From Mycobacterium adipatum (lineage in GTDB: Bacteria; Actinomycetota; Actinomycetes; Mycobacteriales; Mycobacteriaceae): 64,000 nt of DNA. Below, piece after piece: positions 63,786-64,000 of this stretch; within the stretch, counting starts at the first letter, position 1, and every line of letters starts with the position of its first letter. The stretch lies in contig NZ_CP015596.1 in assembly GCF_001644575.1 (NCBI RefSeq), forward strand, positions 496,001-560,000, given 5' to 3'. A program made the position numbers and the translations under genes. Below the pieces are notes generated by a model, which did no database searches, was not told the DNA's origin, and worked only from the letters and a program-made list of their open reading frames with translations.

Positions 63786-64000
63786 TCAGAGCTTGCGCGC
63801 TTGGATCGTGTAGGTCAGCGGGAGCCGTTCCGGGTTCTGGGCAAGCACGTACTCCCCTTCGTACTCGGCGCTTTCCACCATCGCGTCGCCCAACGCATTC
63901 CACGGCACCTCGCGGTGCTCCTCGAGCGCGGTGACCGTCAGCCCGGCGTCGGTGAGCGCGGTGAAGACCTCACCGAGGCCGTGGTTGAACGAGACGCCTT
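63786..64000 (-). CDS. SAM-dependent methyltransferase, C-terminal end (partial)
   Basis: The last 71 codons of a minus-strand gene that runs off the window. The readable peptide includes SFNHGLGEVFTALTDAGLTV, then LEEHREVPWNALGDAM, and ends PLTYTIQARKL. This is the usual C-terminal pattern of small class I methyltransferases (HxLG..., PLxYxxxARK). The SAM-binding part is outside the window, so the call is moderate. Confidence 0.6.
   Translation of the reverse strand, partial: GVSFNHGLGEVFTALTDAGLTVTALEEHREVPWNALGDAMVESAEYEGEYVLAQNPERLPLTYTIQARKL

Overview
This GC-rich window is chromosomal DNA from a mycobacterium, most likely a fast-growing Mycolicibacterium related to M. smegmatis. Three things point there. 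It carries a full ESX-1 type VII secretion locus whose proteins can be aligned by eye, from memory, with those of M. tuberculosis. It has furA-katG and whiB6. It also has a complete fructose phosphotransferase system directly beside ESX-1, which slow-growing pathogens are not known to carry. Codon use, GTG starts and 4-nt start/stop overlaps look the same throughout, and there is no insertion sequence, prophage, tRNA, rRNA or CRISPR array.

Layout. (1) 1-11860: the end of the pntAb-pntB proton-translocating transhydrogenase, then eight accessory genes (DUF222/HNH protein, TetR + acyl-CoA dehydrogenase, alpha/beta hydrolase, NarL-type two-component pair, LysR + MFS exporter), then fadE2-ptbB. 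(2) 11863-20401: a DUF559 gene bracketed by two copies of a 44-nt hairpin repeat, a DUF456 membrane protein, the ALDH-SDR-quinone oxidoreductase-HAD operon (Rv0147-Rv0149-like), a class of SAM methyltransferase typical of mycobacteria, a TetR regulator, a pirin and a tiny membrane protein. (3) 20398-26232: fructose PTS with ptsI diverging from deoR-type regulator-fruK-fruA-ptsH. (4) 26417-45251: ESX-1. The mycP1-eccE1-espB-espL operon (+) converges on espG1-espH-eccA1-eccB1-eccCa1-eccCb1-PE35-PPE68-esxB-esxA-espI-eccD1 (-). espJ and espK are absent. (5) 45252-48292: ESX-1-associated flank with a second EspI-like ATPase, a protein with two HTH domains, and whiB6. (6) 48311-56574: secreted protein, pirin, GNAT, thioesterase, PPOX-fold protein, crotonase + TetR, DUF808 protein, katG-furA. 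(7) 56698-64000: secreted lipase, SIMPL protein, diguanylate cyclase, PE-PPE-domain hydrolase, small secreted protein, and a suggestive cluster of a WXG100-domain/DUF1023 hydrolase, a lipoprotein and an EspC-like protein, then the end of a methyltransferase gene.

How they work together. EccB1/CaCb/D1/E1 form the inner-membrane secretion machine and MycP1 is the membrane-anchored protease. EccA1 and EspG1 handle PE/PPE substrates. EsxA/EsxB, PE35/PPE68 and EspB are the likely exported proteins, each pair or protein showing WxG and/or YxxxD features. WhiB6 and the adjacent HTH protein are the local candidate regulators. The PTS genes would import fructose as fructose-1-phosphate and phosphorylate it to fructose-1,6-bisphosphate.

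The observations most worth following are the mirrored 9-mer pairs between the HTH gene and whiB6, the WXG-DUF1023/lipoprotein/EspC-like cluster, the hairpin repeats around the DUF559 gene, and the EspI paralogue. Comparisons with M. tuberculosis and M. smegmatis are from memory, not from a search.
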